From the NCBI GenBank assembly GCA_036268995.1, contig DATATB010000113.1, positions 28,840 through 92,839 of the forward strand: 64,000 bases of DNA, read 5' to 3'. The notes under the pieces are model-generated. The model ran no database searches and was not told where the DNA came from. It saw only the letters and a list, made by a program, of their open reading frames with translations. Shown piece after piece: positions 26,763 to 35,404 of the stretch. Origin of the DNA: DATATB01 sp036268995 (GTDB lineage Bacteria > Planctomycetota > Planctomycetia > Pirellulales > PNKZ01). The position numbers and the translations under genes are program-made. Numbering within the stretch: position 1 is the first letter of the stretch; every line of letters starts with the position of its first letter.

Positions 26763-27152
26763 TTACCACAGCCGAGCAGCGCCGTACTGCTCGAAGATCG
26801 GATCGACGCTCACTAGCGCAAGGCCTTCAATCGTGGCCTGCGCCGCGAGCAATCGATCGAATGGGTCGCGGTGGTGCATCGCCAATTGCTCCACCGCCGT
26901 AGCGTGTGCAAGCGTGATTGGCAGCAGTTCGAAATTGTTCCGGGCGATTTCACGCGGCAAAAACGTATGGCTTGGTTCGCCCAAATCAAGCTTGCCGGTG
27001 CTGACCTTGATCGCGATCTCTCAGCAACTGGCAATGCTGAGCAGCTTACGGTTACTGGCATCTTCCAACAGGCCCTTCGCGGCCGAACTCAGGCGGCCAT
27101 CGTCCCAGACAAACCACAGCATCGTGTGCGAGTCGAGTAGTAGGCTTGGCAT
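26763..27152 (-). pseudogene. PIN-domain toxin interrupted by a stop codon
   Basis: Read from ATG 27152 the frame gives MPSLLLDSHTMLWFVWDDGR and continues as a VapC-like PIN protein, but the Trp codon expected in the motif SIASCWEIAIKV is TGA (27023-27021). The rest is intact in the same frame: KVSTGKLDLGEPSHTFLP, then HRDPFDRLLAAQATIEG and SVDPIFEQYG. No frameshift is needed, only TGG to TGA. The first part includes the Asp of the PIN active site (LLDSHTM) and the C-terminal part the DRLLAAQA acidic site. The toxin start overlaps the antitoxin stop by 1 bp (TGATG), so the pair was translationally coupled. Inactivation is likely unless read-through occurs. Confidence 0.85.
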
Positions 27153-27379
27153 CACGTGTACTCGCGGAAGTCTTCTAGCGGCGCATCAAAATCCGGAGCC
27201 ATCCAATGCTTCGTGTCCTTCGCGCTGCCCGCTCTGCAAGGCCATTGGCCCGGCGGATGCCGCATCAACGTGGCTACCAGCTCGCCATTCTGAACGATGA
27301 CGAGTTGTTCGCCGGGGTTCAGGGCCGAAATGACCTCGGTTAGATGCCCCTTCAGATCGTCAAGATTGATTGATGCCAC
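27152..27379 (-). CDS. Antitoxin of a PIN-type toxin-antitoxin pair
   Basis: A 75-residue protein (GTG 27379) with a Phd/YefM-type fold: SINLDDLKGHLTEVISAL, then GEQLVIVQNGELVATLM, and a C-terminal tail HWMAPDFDAPLEDFREYT typical of antitoxins. It should bind and neutralise the PIN toxin and repress its own promoter. The open frame extends upstream 33 codons without conservation. It stays intact while the toxin has a stop codon, an arrangement that is compatible with neutral decay or with an anti-addiction role. Confidence 0.75.
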   Translation of the reverse strand: MASINLDDLKGHLTEVISALNPGEQLVIVQNGELVATLMRHPPGQWPCRAGSAKDTKHWMAPDFDAPLEDFREYT

Positions 27380-27464
27380 TGGAGAATCCCTTTTTGCTCC
27401 AATAAACCGACGTCGACTTGCCAGAACTATTATACCAGCCCGGCAGGTAGCCCGTTCGCGTTCA

Positions 27465-28991
27465 TCACTCGCTTGCAAGAGCTCGCCGCGTGGCAGCTTC
27501 CATGATGCGCTGCTCGCTGGCTTCGTGGCGGGCGAACTCGCCGGTGAGGCGACCTTCGCAGAGGACGAGAATGCGGTCGCAGAGCGTGAGCAGCTCGGGC
27601 AGCTCGCTGGAAGTGACGATGATGCCCAGCCCTTGCCGGCAGAGTTCGTCGGCCAGCCGGTAGAGCTCGGCTTTGGCCCCCACGTCGATGCCGCGGGTCG
27701 GATCGTCCAGCAGCAGCACCTTGGGACGCGTCAGCAGCCAGCGGCCGATGATCGCCTTCTGCTGGTTGCCGCCGCTGAGCGTCGTGATCGGCACGTCGCC
27801 GCCGGCCGTCTTGATGCCGAGCCGCTCGATCGTGCTCGTCGCCAGCTCGCGTTCGCGCGAAGTGCGCAAAATGCCCGCCGAGGTCGCGTCGTGCAGTTGG
27901 CAGAGGGTGATGTTTTCGGCCACGCTCATGGCGGCGAACAGGCCGAGCCGCTTGCGGTCTTCGGTCACCAAGGCCATGCCGGCGGCGCGGGCTTCGGCCG
28001 GATGACGAAAGCGGACGACGCGGTCCTCCAGCTCGATGCGGCCGCTGGGCGGCTCGGGACTGGCGCCGAACAGGCATTCGAGCAGCTCGGTGCGGCCGGC
28101 GCCCATCAGCCCGGCAATGCCCAGGATTTCGCCGCGGTGCAGGGTAAAGCTGATATCGCGCAGCCGCCAGCCGCGGGCATGGCCGGTCCAGGGAAGCGAC
28201 AGCCGATGAACGTTCAGCAGCACGTCGCCGCGTGAGCGACCCTCGAAGTGCGTGGCCTCGATCTCGCGGCCGACCATCAAATGTGTCACCTGCCGCGGAT
28301 CGCTCGCGTGCCGGTCCAGCGTGTCTACCAGGCGGCCGTCGCGCAGCACGACGATGCGGTCGGCCAGCCGGAAGACTTCGTCCATCTTGTGCGAGATGTA
28401 GAGGATCGTCACACCGCGCGACCGCAGCCGCTCGATCACGCGAAACAGCCGGGCCACTTCGCTCTCGGTCAGCGCGCTGGTCGGCTCGTCCATGATCAGG
28501 ATTTCGGACTCGAGCGACAGGGCTTTGGCAATTTCGACTAACTGTTGATCGCCGACGCGAAGCTGTCCGACGCGCTGGCCGGGATCGACGTGGCATTCCA
28601 ACTCGGCTAGCAGCCGGCCGGCCGCGTCGCGCATGGCGCGCTCGTCGAGCACTCCGAAGGCGCTGCGTTTTTCGCGGCCCAAAAAGATGTTGGCGGCGGC
28701 CGTAAGCTGCTCGACCAGGTTCAGCTCCTGGTGAATGATGCTGACGCCGGCTTGCTCGGCCTCGCGCGTGCTAGCGAAGCGCACGGCCCGGCCGCGGAGC
28801 AGGTACTGGCCCTCGAAATCGGGAATCACGCCGGCCAGCACCTTCATCAGCGTGCTTTTGCCCGCTCCATTTTCGCCGCAGATGGCCGTACACTGGCCCC
28901 GCTCGATCTCGAGCGACACGTCATCCAGCGCCACCACGCCCGGGAACCGCTTGGTGAGTTGGCGGACGGCGATCAGCGGGGCGGCTTGCAT
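27465..28991 (-). CDS. Sugar ABC transporter ATP-binding protein
   Basis: A 508-residue double-ABC ATPase of the RbsA/MglA type. The first domain has Walker A GENGAGKST, the signature-like LRVGDQQLVEIAKAL and ILIMDEPTSAL; the second has GLMGAGRTELLE, signature LSGGNQQKAIIGRWL and LLLDDPTRGID. It powers import of a monosaccharide with the permease and binding protein. It starts 84 bp after the permease stop, with a palindromic repeat between them, and ends just before the toxin-antitoxin genes. Confidence 0.92.
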   Translation of the reverse strand: MQAAPLIAVRQLTKRFPGVVALDDVSLEIERGQCTAICGENGAGKSTLMKVLAGVIPDFEGQYLLRGRAVRFASTREAEQAGVSIIHQELNLVEQLTAAANIFLGREKRSAFGVLDERAMRDAAGRLLAELECHVDPGQRVGQLRVGDQQLVEIAKALSLESEILIMDEPTSALTESEVARLFRVIERLRSRGVTILYISHKMDEVFRLADRIVVLRDGRLVDTLDRHASDPRQVTHLMVGREIEATHFEGRSRGDVLLNVHRLSLPWTGHARGWRLRDISFTLHRGEILGIAGLMGAGRTELLECLFGASPEPPSGRIELEDRVVRFRHPAEARAAGMALVTEDRKRLGLFAAMSVAENITLCQLHDATSAGILRTSRERELATSTIERLGIKTAGGDVPITTLSGGNQQKAIIGRWLLTRPKVLLLDDPTRGIDVGAKAELYRLADELCRQGLGIIVTSSELPELLTLCDRILVLCEGRLTGEFARHEASEQRIMEAATRRALASE

Positions 28992-29011
28992 GGGTTCGTC
29001 CGCATTGCAAA

Positions 29012-29080
29012 CATAAAGCCGCGACCGGTGGTCGCGGGACTTTCACGCGAGTACCCGCGACCAGCGGTCGCGGCTTTATG
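29012..29080. repeat. Double CCGCGACC palindrome inside the ABC operon
   Basis: Two copies of CCGCGACC-GGTCGCGG (stems 29019-29037 and 29055-29073) face each other, flanked by CATAAAG on the left and CTTTATG on the right, giving perfect 15-bp outer arms. The TTA at 29076-29078 is the TAA stop of the permease on the minus strand. This is a doubled version of the element at 3193-3218. Confidence 0.8.
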
Positions 29081-30305
29081 GTGATTGTGGTCGTGTTCCG
29101 CCGATTCCCGCGCGGCTTGCCTCGAAGGTTTTCCAACCGCTTAAGACCACGAGCGCGAGCACGGCCACCAGGCCGCCAGTGCGGGGGCCGGAAGCCAGCA
29201 TGCCCAGGGCGCCGGCGAGCAGCGCCAGGTTGAGCACGGCTACGGCCCCCAGCCAGCCGGGAAAAAAGGCCTTGCGCGGGCCGCTGCCTGCGCGTACCTG
29301 GTTCACCGCCACGGCGATCACGACCACGATGCCTACGATCAGCCCCTCGTAAACGTCGGCGCCGGTCTTGATGATCTTGGCGATGCCGTCGACGACCACG
29401 CGCAGGAATAGGCAGCCCAGCACGGTGCCGGGAATCGACCCGACACCGCCTTGCAGGCTACAGCCGCCGACCACGGCCGCCGCAATGGCGTTGAGCTCGT
29501 AGCCGCGGGCAAGCGTTTGCGGGTCGGCCACGCTCTGATCGCCGATGTACAGGATGCCGGCCAGGGCACTGGTGAGGGCGCTGATGGAATAGGCCAGCCA
29601 CTTGAGCCGTTCGGTACGGATGCCGCTCAAGCGCGCGGCCGTCTCGTTGCCGCCCAGTGCGTACAGGTGCCGGCCCACGACGGTGCGGTCCATCACGAGC
29701 CAGAGCACGGCCGCCAGCGTGAAAAATACGAGCACCGGAATCCACACGCTGGTTGCCAGGTAGCGGAACTGCGCGTCGTAAATCTGAATTTGCGTGCTGC
29801 GGCTGCCTAGCACGTGCAGCGTCACGTTTTCGATCAGCGCGCGTCCCAGGCTCCTTAAGCCCACGAGCGTGGCCAGCGTGGCGATGAAAGGGGGCAGGCC
29901 GACGACGGTAATCAACCAGGTGTGCAGGCTGCCGATGAGCAAGCCGGCCACCAGCGTGCCGGCGATCGCCAGCACGATCACGCCCCCGCCCACCGGTTGG
30001 GCGTTGACCATCGCTTCTTGCGCCAGCAGCATCATCAGCGTCGAGCAGATCGCGCCGCTGAAGGCGATGGTCGAACCGCTCGAAAGATCGATGCCGCCGG
30101 CTATGATCACGATCGCGCTGCCCAGGGCAAAGATGCCCAGCATGGCAGTCTGGCGCAGGATCTCGACGGCGCTCGCGCGTGGGAAGAAGAAGTAGTTGTG
30201 CTGGCTGTCGGCCAGGGCGGTGAGCACGACGACAACGATAATCGCCAGGGCCAGGCCGGATTCGCCGGTGAGAAGATTCCGCAGCCGGCCGCGATCGCCG
30301 CTCAT
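29076..30305 (-). CDS. Sugar ABC transporter permease
   Basis: A 409-residue RbsC-type permease with about ten membrane helices. Recognisable stretches are ALGSAIVIIAGGIDLSSGS near the N-terminus, PPFIATLATLVGLRS, GGNETAARLSGI and YELNAIAAAVVGGCSLQGG, all typical of BPD_transp_2 permeases. Its start overlaps the binding-protein stop (ATGA, 30302-30305). The stop codon is provided by the palindromic repeat at 29012-29080. The substrate is probably a pentose or hexose but is not readable. Confidence 0.9.
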   Translation of the reverse strand: MSGDRGRLRNLLTGESGLALAIIVVVVLTALADSQHNYFFFPRASAVEILRQTAMLGIFALGSAIVIIAGGIDLSSGSTIAFSGAICSTLMMLLAQEAMVNAQPVGGGVIVLAIAGTLVAGLLIGSLHTWLITVVGLPPFIATLATLVGLRSLGRALIENVTLHVLGSRSTQIQIYDAQFRYLATSVWIPVLVFFTLAAVLWLVMDRTVVGRHLYALGGNETAARLSGIRTERLKWLAYSISALTSALAGILYIGDQSVADPQTLARGYELNAIAAAVVGGCSLQGGVGSIPGTVLGCLFLRVVVDGIAKIIKTGADVYEGLIVGIVVVIAVAVNQVRAGSGPRKAFFPGWLGAVAVLNLALLAGALGMLASGPRTGGLVAVLALVVLSGWKTFEASRAGIGGTRPQSP

Positions 30306-31378
30306 GATCCCTTCAGCCCGTACTTGGCCAGCCAGCCGCGAAACTGGTCGAGCTTCAGGAATTCGGTCGAATCGCTGAACATGTCGGCCTTGAGCGGCGA
30401 GCCGTGGTCGGGCACGACCAGCTTGACGTTGGTGATGTAGAGGTCGCCTTCCGGCTGGCCCAGCCGTGGAAACATCTCCTTGATCACGTCCTGCTTCTTT
30501 TCCACCAGTGCCGCCATGGCCCGCACGCCCTGATAGCAGATGTCGAACGGATTTTGCACGAGCATGCAGTCGAGCTCGCCTTGGGCCATCTGCTCGATCG
30601 AAATTGGCTCGGCGTCGAAGGTGACGATGGTGAAATCCTTGCGGCGATTCAGCTCGCGAACGACGCTGACGATCGCCGGGCCGTTGTAGCTCCAGATGCC
30701 CACCAGCGTGTTCACGGCCGGATGATTAGTGATGGCGTTGCGGACGTTTTCCTTGGCACGCGAGCGATCGGTTTCGTCGCCCATGAAATCGACTGCGGTG
30801 AACTTGGCGCCGGCCCCTTCGCTAAAACCTTCATTGCGTTCGATGGCATTGTGGGCGCCGGTGCGACCGACGAACGTGACGTATTCACCCCCCTTTGGCC
30901 GCAGCTCGCGGACGGCGGTGCCCAACTCGCGTCCGGCCTCGCGATTGTCGGTGCCGATAAAGGCGTAGCGCGCGTCGGAGAAGCGTGCCCGATCCAAGTC
31001 GCCGTCGATGGCCATGACGTGCACGCCCTTGTCACGCAAGGCACGCATCTGGTCGGCGATCTCGGCATTGCCGGCATCGGTGACGGAAATGCCCACGGCC
31101 ACGATGTCGCTCTGGCTGGCGAATTGCCGCAACTGATTGATCTGCCCGTGGGGCGTGCCGTCATTAACGATCATCACGGCCGACAGCCCGCGCTCTTCGA
31201 GCTTTAGTTCCTTGGCGGCGGCCTTGAGGCCTTCGCGGCCGGTGTCCCAATACGGCGAGTTGGTATTGGTCAGGATCACGATCCGCTTGCCATGCGCGGC
31301 GGGCTGGCTGTCGCATCCGGCCGTCAGAACAAAAGCCGCAACGAAACCAATCCAGTACGCGCGAACGAGGCCAAGCAT
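30302..31378 (-). CDS. Sugar ABC transporter binding lipoprotein
   Basis: A 358-residue RbsB-type periplasmic binding protein. The N-terminus is a lipoprotein signal (hydrophobic stretch ending LTAGC). The two-lobed domain shows IVILTNTNSPYWDTGREGLK, VAVGISVTDAGNAEIADQM, GVHVMAIDGDLDRARFSD and GEYVTFVGRTGAHNAIER. ATG 31378 is chosen because the signal peptide starts there and AGGA lies upstream; the open frame continues 50 residues into repeat-derived sequence. It is coupled to the permease. Confidence 0.9.
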   Translation of the reverse strand: MLGLVRAYWIGFVAAFVLTAGCDSQPAAHGKRIVILTNTNSPYWDTGREGLKAAAKELKLEERGLSAVMIVNDGTPHGQINQLRQFASQSDIVAVGISVTDAGNAEIADQMRALRDKGVHVMAIDGDLDRARFSDARYAFIGTDNREAGRELGTAVRELRPKGGEYVTFVGRTGAHNAIERNEGFSEGAGAKFTAVDFMGDETDRSRAKENVRNAITNHPAVNTLVGIWSYNGPAIVSVVRELNRRKDFTIVTFDAEPISIEQMAQGELDCMLVQNPFDICYQGVRAMAALVEKKQDVIKEMFPRLGQPEGDLYITNVKLVVPDHGSPLKADMFSDSTEFLKLDQFRGWLAKYGLKGS

Positions 31379-31461
31379 AAGCCGAGAATCCTGGAAGCAA
31401 GCTGGCAAAGCTGAGATTCTAGGGTCGCCACGATGGGTCAGCAATAGTGGCCCCGTATGAT

Positions 31462-31517
31462 GTCCGTGGTCCGTAGTCCGTTGTCCGTGGGCAACTGACA
31501 ACTGACAACGGACAATG
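31462..31517. repeat. Eight heptamers in inverted halves
   Basis: The left half is gtccgtg, gtccgta, gtccgtt, gtccgtg (31462-31489); then ggcaact, gacaact, gacaacg, gacaatg (to 31517). The second half is related to the reverse complement of the first. It lies between the exported protein gene and the binding-protein gene. Confidence 0.75.
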
Positions 31518-31524
31518 GCGTTGC

Positions 31525-32661
31525 TCAAAAGCTGCGGGAGGTGTCGACGAAGAAGCTGCCGTTGTCGGCGACCGGCAAGTAGGGCTCGGTCGGGTTGCCG
31601 CGGACATTGTGCTGCCGGGCGTTGCGGCGGGGATACACGGCCACGCCAAAGCCCACGTAAAACGCGTCTTCGGTCGAACCGGCCGCGGACGGATGGGCGC
31701 TGGGCATCATGTAAGCGGCATTGCCGTAAAGCACCAGCCGATCGGTGATCGGCGCACTGCCCGAACTCCCCAGAATGAGTTGCCCCAGGCTGCCCTGGCC
31801 GTTCAACCGGCTATGCTCGGGCACGCCGAGCCAGAACCAAGTGTCGGCGGCCGTCTCGACGTATTTGTGGTGCCAGAACAGGTTGTATTGGTTGATGCCT
31901 CGCCACTCGATCGGCAGCGAATTGAAAAGCTGGTGCGTGTCGCTGTTCATGTGCAAAGCGCACCAGAAGCCGATCTCGTTGACATCGCTGACGGCATAGC
32001 CGGTCTGAATGCGGAGCTGGCCGAGGTACGGGCTTTCGGCGAACTCGCCATAGTTCTTGTTGATCATGCCGTCGTAAACAATCGCCGCGGCCACGGGAAC
32101 CTCGGGCGTGGCACGGCGGAACAAGCCACCGGTGACGAACGCCTGCTGCTGCCAGCCACTGGTGTTGTAGGGCACCGAGGCGCGGCCGGTCGTGTCGTAC
32201 AGGGCAAAACTGCCGCCGAGTTGCACGCCGATGCCCAGCTCCTCCAGACCGGGGATTAAAAGCCCCAAGTTGACGCCTTTTTTCGCGCCATTGTTGTTCT
32301 GGTAATGCCCGTCGGGCAGGCCGCGCCAGCTATCGGCCACTGTGAAGCCATAATAATTCAGCGGAACCGAAGCCAGGCACGGGAACACGGCCTGCCCATA
32401 GGGGGCAAATATCTCGGCGGGAATGTCCTCAGTGATCGTGTACTCGGTATCCAGCGGCGTGAACTCTTCGCGGCCGGGCAACTCGATGTTGGGGGCCAGC
32501 GTGACGGGCGCGAGCTGGGCCCGCGGACCAGGCTCGACGGCCTCGGCCGGCATTTGCGCTCGGGCCGAAACGGCACTGGTCAGGACAATGCCCAGCCCGG
32601 CGACCAACCCAACGAGCAGCAAGCGGCTCGCGGGTCGGCAGCGATCGCTGAAAGCGCTCAT
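31525..32661 (-). CDS. Exported planctomycete-type protein, possibly DUF6666
   Basis: A 378-residue protein with a signal peptide (ends near ARAQM). The mature part is rich in beta-strand and aromatic patterns (YNTSGWQQQAFVTGGLFRRAT, TGYAVSDVNEIGFWCALHMN, HKYVETAADTWFWLGVPEHS) that look like an outer-membrane-associated beta-rich fold. It resembles planctomycete-specific families of unknown function; an assignment to DUF6666 is a weak guess. No enzyme motif is seen. Same strand as the ABC operon, but 146 bp and a repeat separate them. Confidence 0.6.
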   Translation of the reverse strand: MSAFSDRCRPASRLLLVGLVAGLGIVLTSAVSARAQMPAEAVEPGPRAQLAPVTLAPNIELPGREEFTPLDTEYTITEDIPAEIFAPYGQAVFPCLASVPLNYYGFTVADSWRGLPDGHYQNNNGAKKGVNLGLLIPGLEELGIGVQLGGSFALYDTTGRASVPYNTSGWQQQAFVTGGLFRRATPEVPVAAAIVYDGMINKNYGEFAESPYLGQLRIQTGYAVSDVNEIGFWCALHMNSDTHQLFNSLPIEWRGINQYNLFWHHKYVETAADTWFWLGVPEHSRLNGQGSLGQLILGSSGSAPITDRLVLYGNAAYMMPSAHPSAAGSTEDAFYVGFGVAVYPRRNARQHNVRGNPTEPYLPVADNGSFFVDTSRSF

Positions 32662-32770
32662 ACGAGCGAGGAATAAAGCAATCCGCGCCAGCAGTCAACG
32701 CCGCTTCGACGACAACCCCCGGGGGAGGCGCAGAACCGGGTTTTTCGATCTTGCTGGCATCACGCTGCTG

Positions 32771-34819
32771 TCAGTGCACGCGCTGGCCGGGCTTTGCGCC
32801 GCTGTCGGGTGATAGCAAGTAGATCTCCTCGCCACCCGCGCCGGCAGCCACGACCATGCCTTCGCTGGTGCCAAAGGTCATTTGCCGCGGCTGCAAATTG
32901 GCCACGCAAATCACTAGCCGGCCGACGAGATCTTGCGGCTGATAGACGCTTTTGATGCCGGCGAACACGTTGCGGCGCTCGTCGCCGCCGAGGCTTAAGG
33001 TCAGCCGCACCAGTTTCTTGGCCTTGGGCACCTCTTCGGCGGCCACGACGCGAGCCACGCGCAGATCGATTTTCTGGAACTCGTCGATCGTGATGGTCGG
33101 CTGCAGCGGCTCGGCGGCCAACGGCTCGGGACCATCTTGCGGGGTAGCCGGTGTCGCGGCGGCGGTTGTGGCTGGCGTTTCATCTTCGCGGCTGGCATCG
33201 ATCATGGCTTGCACCTGTTTGGCATCTACACGGGTCATCAAATGTTTAAACGGCCGGACGGGACGGCCCACCAGTGGCCGCGTCGATTCGTCCCAATGCT
33301 CGATTGGCTGGTCCAGCAACTCGCCCGTCTGCTCGGCCAGGCGTGGCAACACCGGCGCCAGATACACGATCAACTGGCGAAACAGATTGAGCGCCACGGT
33401 GCAAACTTCCTGCAAGCGGCTGGCCTGGGCCGGATCGCGCTTGAGCACCCAGGGCTGTGTGTCGTCGACGTATTTATTGGCTCGATCGGCCAGGGCCATG
33501 ATCAACCGCATGGCACGATTGTAGTCGCCCGAATCGTAGGCGGCGGCAATGTTGCGGCCTTCTTCGGCGGCCTGGGCAAATAGCCCGTCGTCGGCCGGAT
33601 ACTCGTTGGCCAATCCCGGGCCTTCGACAAAGCGAGCCGTGCGGCTGGCGAGGTTCACGATCTTGCCGACCAGGTCGCCGTTGACTTTGGCCACGAACTC
33701 TTCGAGCCCCAGGTCGAGATCATCGAGCTTGGGCGTGAGCTTCGAGGCGTAGTAATAGCGGAGCCAGGCCTGATCGAGATGCTCGAGATACGTCGCGGCG
33801 CGGACGAACGTGCCCCGACTCTTGGACATCTTCTCGCCACCGACGGTCAGAAAGCCGTGGATATGCACCATGCGGGGCAAGTTGAAGCCGGCCGCCTTGA
33901 GCATCACCGGCCAGAACAACGTATGAAAGTACGTAATGTCCTTGCCGATGAAGTGATGCACTTCGGTGGCAGGGTTGCGCCACCACTCGTCGAACTTCTC
34001 CCCGGTCTTTTCGCACCAATCCCAGGTGCTGGCCAGATACCCGATCGGCGCGTCGAACCAAACGTACCAATAGTTTCCCGGCGCGTCGGGAATCTCGAAA
34101 CCGAAGTACGGTGCCGGCCGCGACACGTCCCAATTTCGCAGCGGTTCGGACAGAAACGCCGCGGCCAGCCATTTGGCCACGTCCGGGTGCAAGTGATCGC
34201 CCGTCTGCGTCCACTCGTGCAAAAAGCCGTGCATCTGCTCCGTATTGACGAACCAATGCTGAGCGCTGCGCAGCTCGGGCGTGGCCCCCGAAAGCACGCT
34301 GACGGGGTCGATCAGTTCCGTCGGGTTGTAGGTCGAGTTGCATTTCTCGCAACTGTCGCCGTATTGATCCGGGGATTTGCAGATCGGGCACTTGCCCTTC
34401 ACAAACCGATCGGCGAGAAAAGTTCCGGCTTTGGGGTCGTAAAGCTGGCGGACTTCTTCCTCGAAGATCAGCCCCGCCGCGCGTAGCCCGGTCCAGAAGC
34501 GGCCACACAACTCGCGGTTCGAGGGGCTGTTGGTGCTGCCGTAATGGTCGAAGCGGACGTCGAAGCCGGCGAAATCGCGTGCGTGGGCCGCTTGCATGTC
34601 TGCAATCAGTTCGGCCTCGGGCCGGCCTTCCTTGCGAGCCCGGATCATGATGGCCGTGCCGTGCGTGTCGTCGGCGCAGATGAACACGCAACGGTTGCCG
34701 GCCAGCCGCTGATAGCGGACCCAGATATCGGTCTGGATGTATTCGACCAGATGCCCCAAGTGGATATGCCCATTGGCGTAGGGCAAAGCACTGGTCACCA
34801 GGATGCGGCGGGCAGTCAT
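32771..34819 (-). CDS. metG: Methionyl-tRNA synthetase
   Basis: A 682-residue MetRS. The HIGH-type motif reads ALPYANGHIHLGHL, the zinc region CPICKSPDQYGDSCEKC, and the KMSKS loop GEKMSKSRGTFV. A C-terminal OB tRNA-binding domain (about residues 580-682, FQKIDLRVARVVAAEEVP) is present. It charges tRNA-Met and tRNA-fMet. The ATG at 34819 (MTARRILVTSALPYANG) is the family start; the open frame extends 116 residues upstream through non-conserved sequence. Confidence 0.96.
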   Translation of the reverse strand: MTARRILVTSALPYANGHIHLGHLVEYIQTDIWVRYQRLAGNRCVFICADDTHGTAIMIRARKEGRPEAELIADMQAAHARDFAGFDVRFDHYGSTNSPSNRELCGRFWTGLRAAGLIFEEEVRQLYDPKAGTFLADRFVKGKCPICKSPDQYGDSCEKCNSTYNPTELIDPVSVLSGATPELRSAQHWFVNTEQMHGFLHEWTQTGDHLHPDVAKWLAAAFLSEPLRNWDVSRPAPYFGFEIPDAPGNYWYVWFDAPIGYLASTWDWCEKTGEKFDEWWRNPATEVHHFIGKDITYFHTLFWPVMLKAAGFNLPRMVHIHGFLTVGGEKMSKSRGTFVRAATYLEHLDQAWLRYYYASKLTPKLDDLDLGLEEFVAKVNGDLVGKIVNLASRTARFVEGPGLANEYPADDGLFAQAAEEGRNIAAAYDSGDYNRAMRLIMALADRANKYVDDTQPWVLKRDPAQASRLQEVCTVALNLFRQLIVYLAPVLPRLAEQTGELLDQPIEHWDESTRPLVGRPVRPFKHLMTRVDAKQVQAMIDASREDETPATTAAATPATPQDGPEPLAAEPLQPTITIDEFQKIDLRVARVVAAEEVPKAKKLVRLTLSLGGDERRNVFAGIKSVYQPQDLVGRLVICVANLQPRQMTFGTSEGMVVAAGAGGEEIYLLSPDSGAKPGQRVH

Positions 34820-35404
34820 GCAAAAATCAATCGACAAGGCCGGACTTCGAAGCAAGTGCAGGATTGTATCCGAGCGGGCCAGATGGCGGGAGCCCTGCGG
34901 GAGGTTACGCTCCGCTAGGATCCCCCCCACGGACCGCAGTCCCTTGGCTTGTGGGTGCGCGAAGATGGAGCAGCAGAAATTGGTCGTTGGCCCGGGAAGT
35001 GCAATGCGGCCGGTCGCGGTTGCTGCGGTGGTCGCGAATGGCAGGGCAACTGGCTGGGATGATCGGGGCAACAGCCGGCGTTTTGCGGCAGTTGGTGGGT
35101 ACCAGCGATCGGACCGGCGGGGAGTATTGGGATTGTAAGAAAGGGAAAAGTCGAGCAAGATTTGCAACCCTCACATCTGGCGCGCTTGGCAGGGCCGGTG
35201 GCTTGTGTAGGCGAATCTTGAAGACGAGCAAATGGGCGGCAAGGATGTCGCTCCAGTGAACGGCCATAGGCGGCTGCCGTGGGTAAATTGCCCGCGTTCG
35301 CCGGGTTTGGCCAAACGGTCGCGTGCCAGCGAACTCAAGGCAAGCCGTGACGTGCTTGACAATGAGTGGCACGCGAGCCACGAGCCCGATCCAAGGAGGG
35401 AAGC
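34820..35404. other. 585-bp divergent intergenic region
   Basis: This lies between metG (minus) and the thioredoxin-trypsin gene (plus), so two promoters are expected. No small ORF with a good start is convincing. A diverged copy of the CCCACGGAC palindrome is at 34919-34949. A strong ribosome-binding site (AAGGAGG) stands at the right end for the plus-strand gene. Confidence 0.5.
34919..34949. repeat. Diverged copy of the 10255-10276 palindrome
   Basis: CCACGGACCGCAGTCC followed by CTTGGCT matches the reverse complement of the element at 10253-10284, with a changed right arm (CCCTTGG for CCGTGG). It is therefore a weaker hairpin, as expected of a decayed dispersed repeat. Confidence 0.55.
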
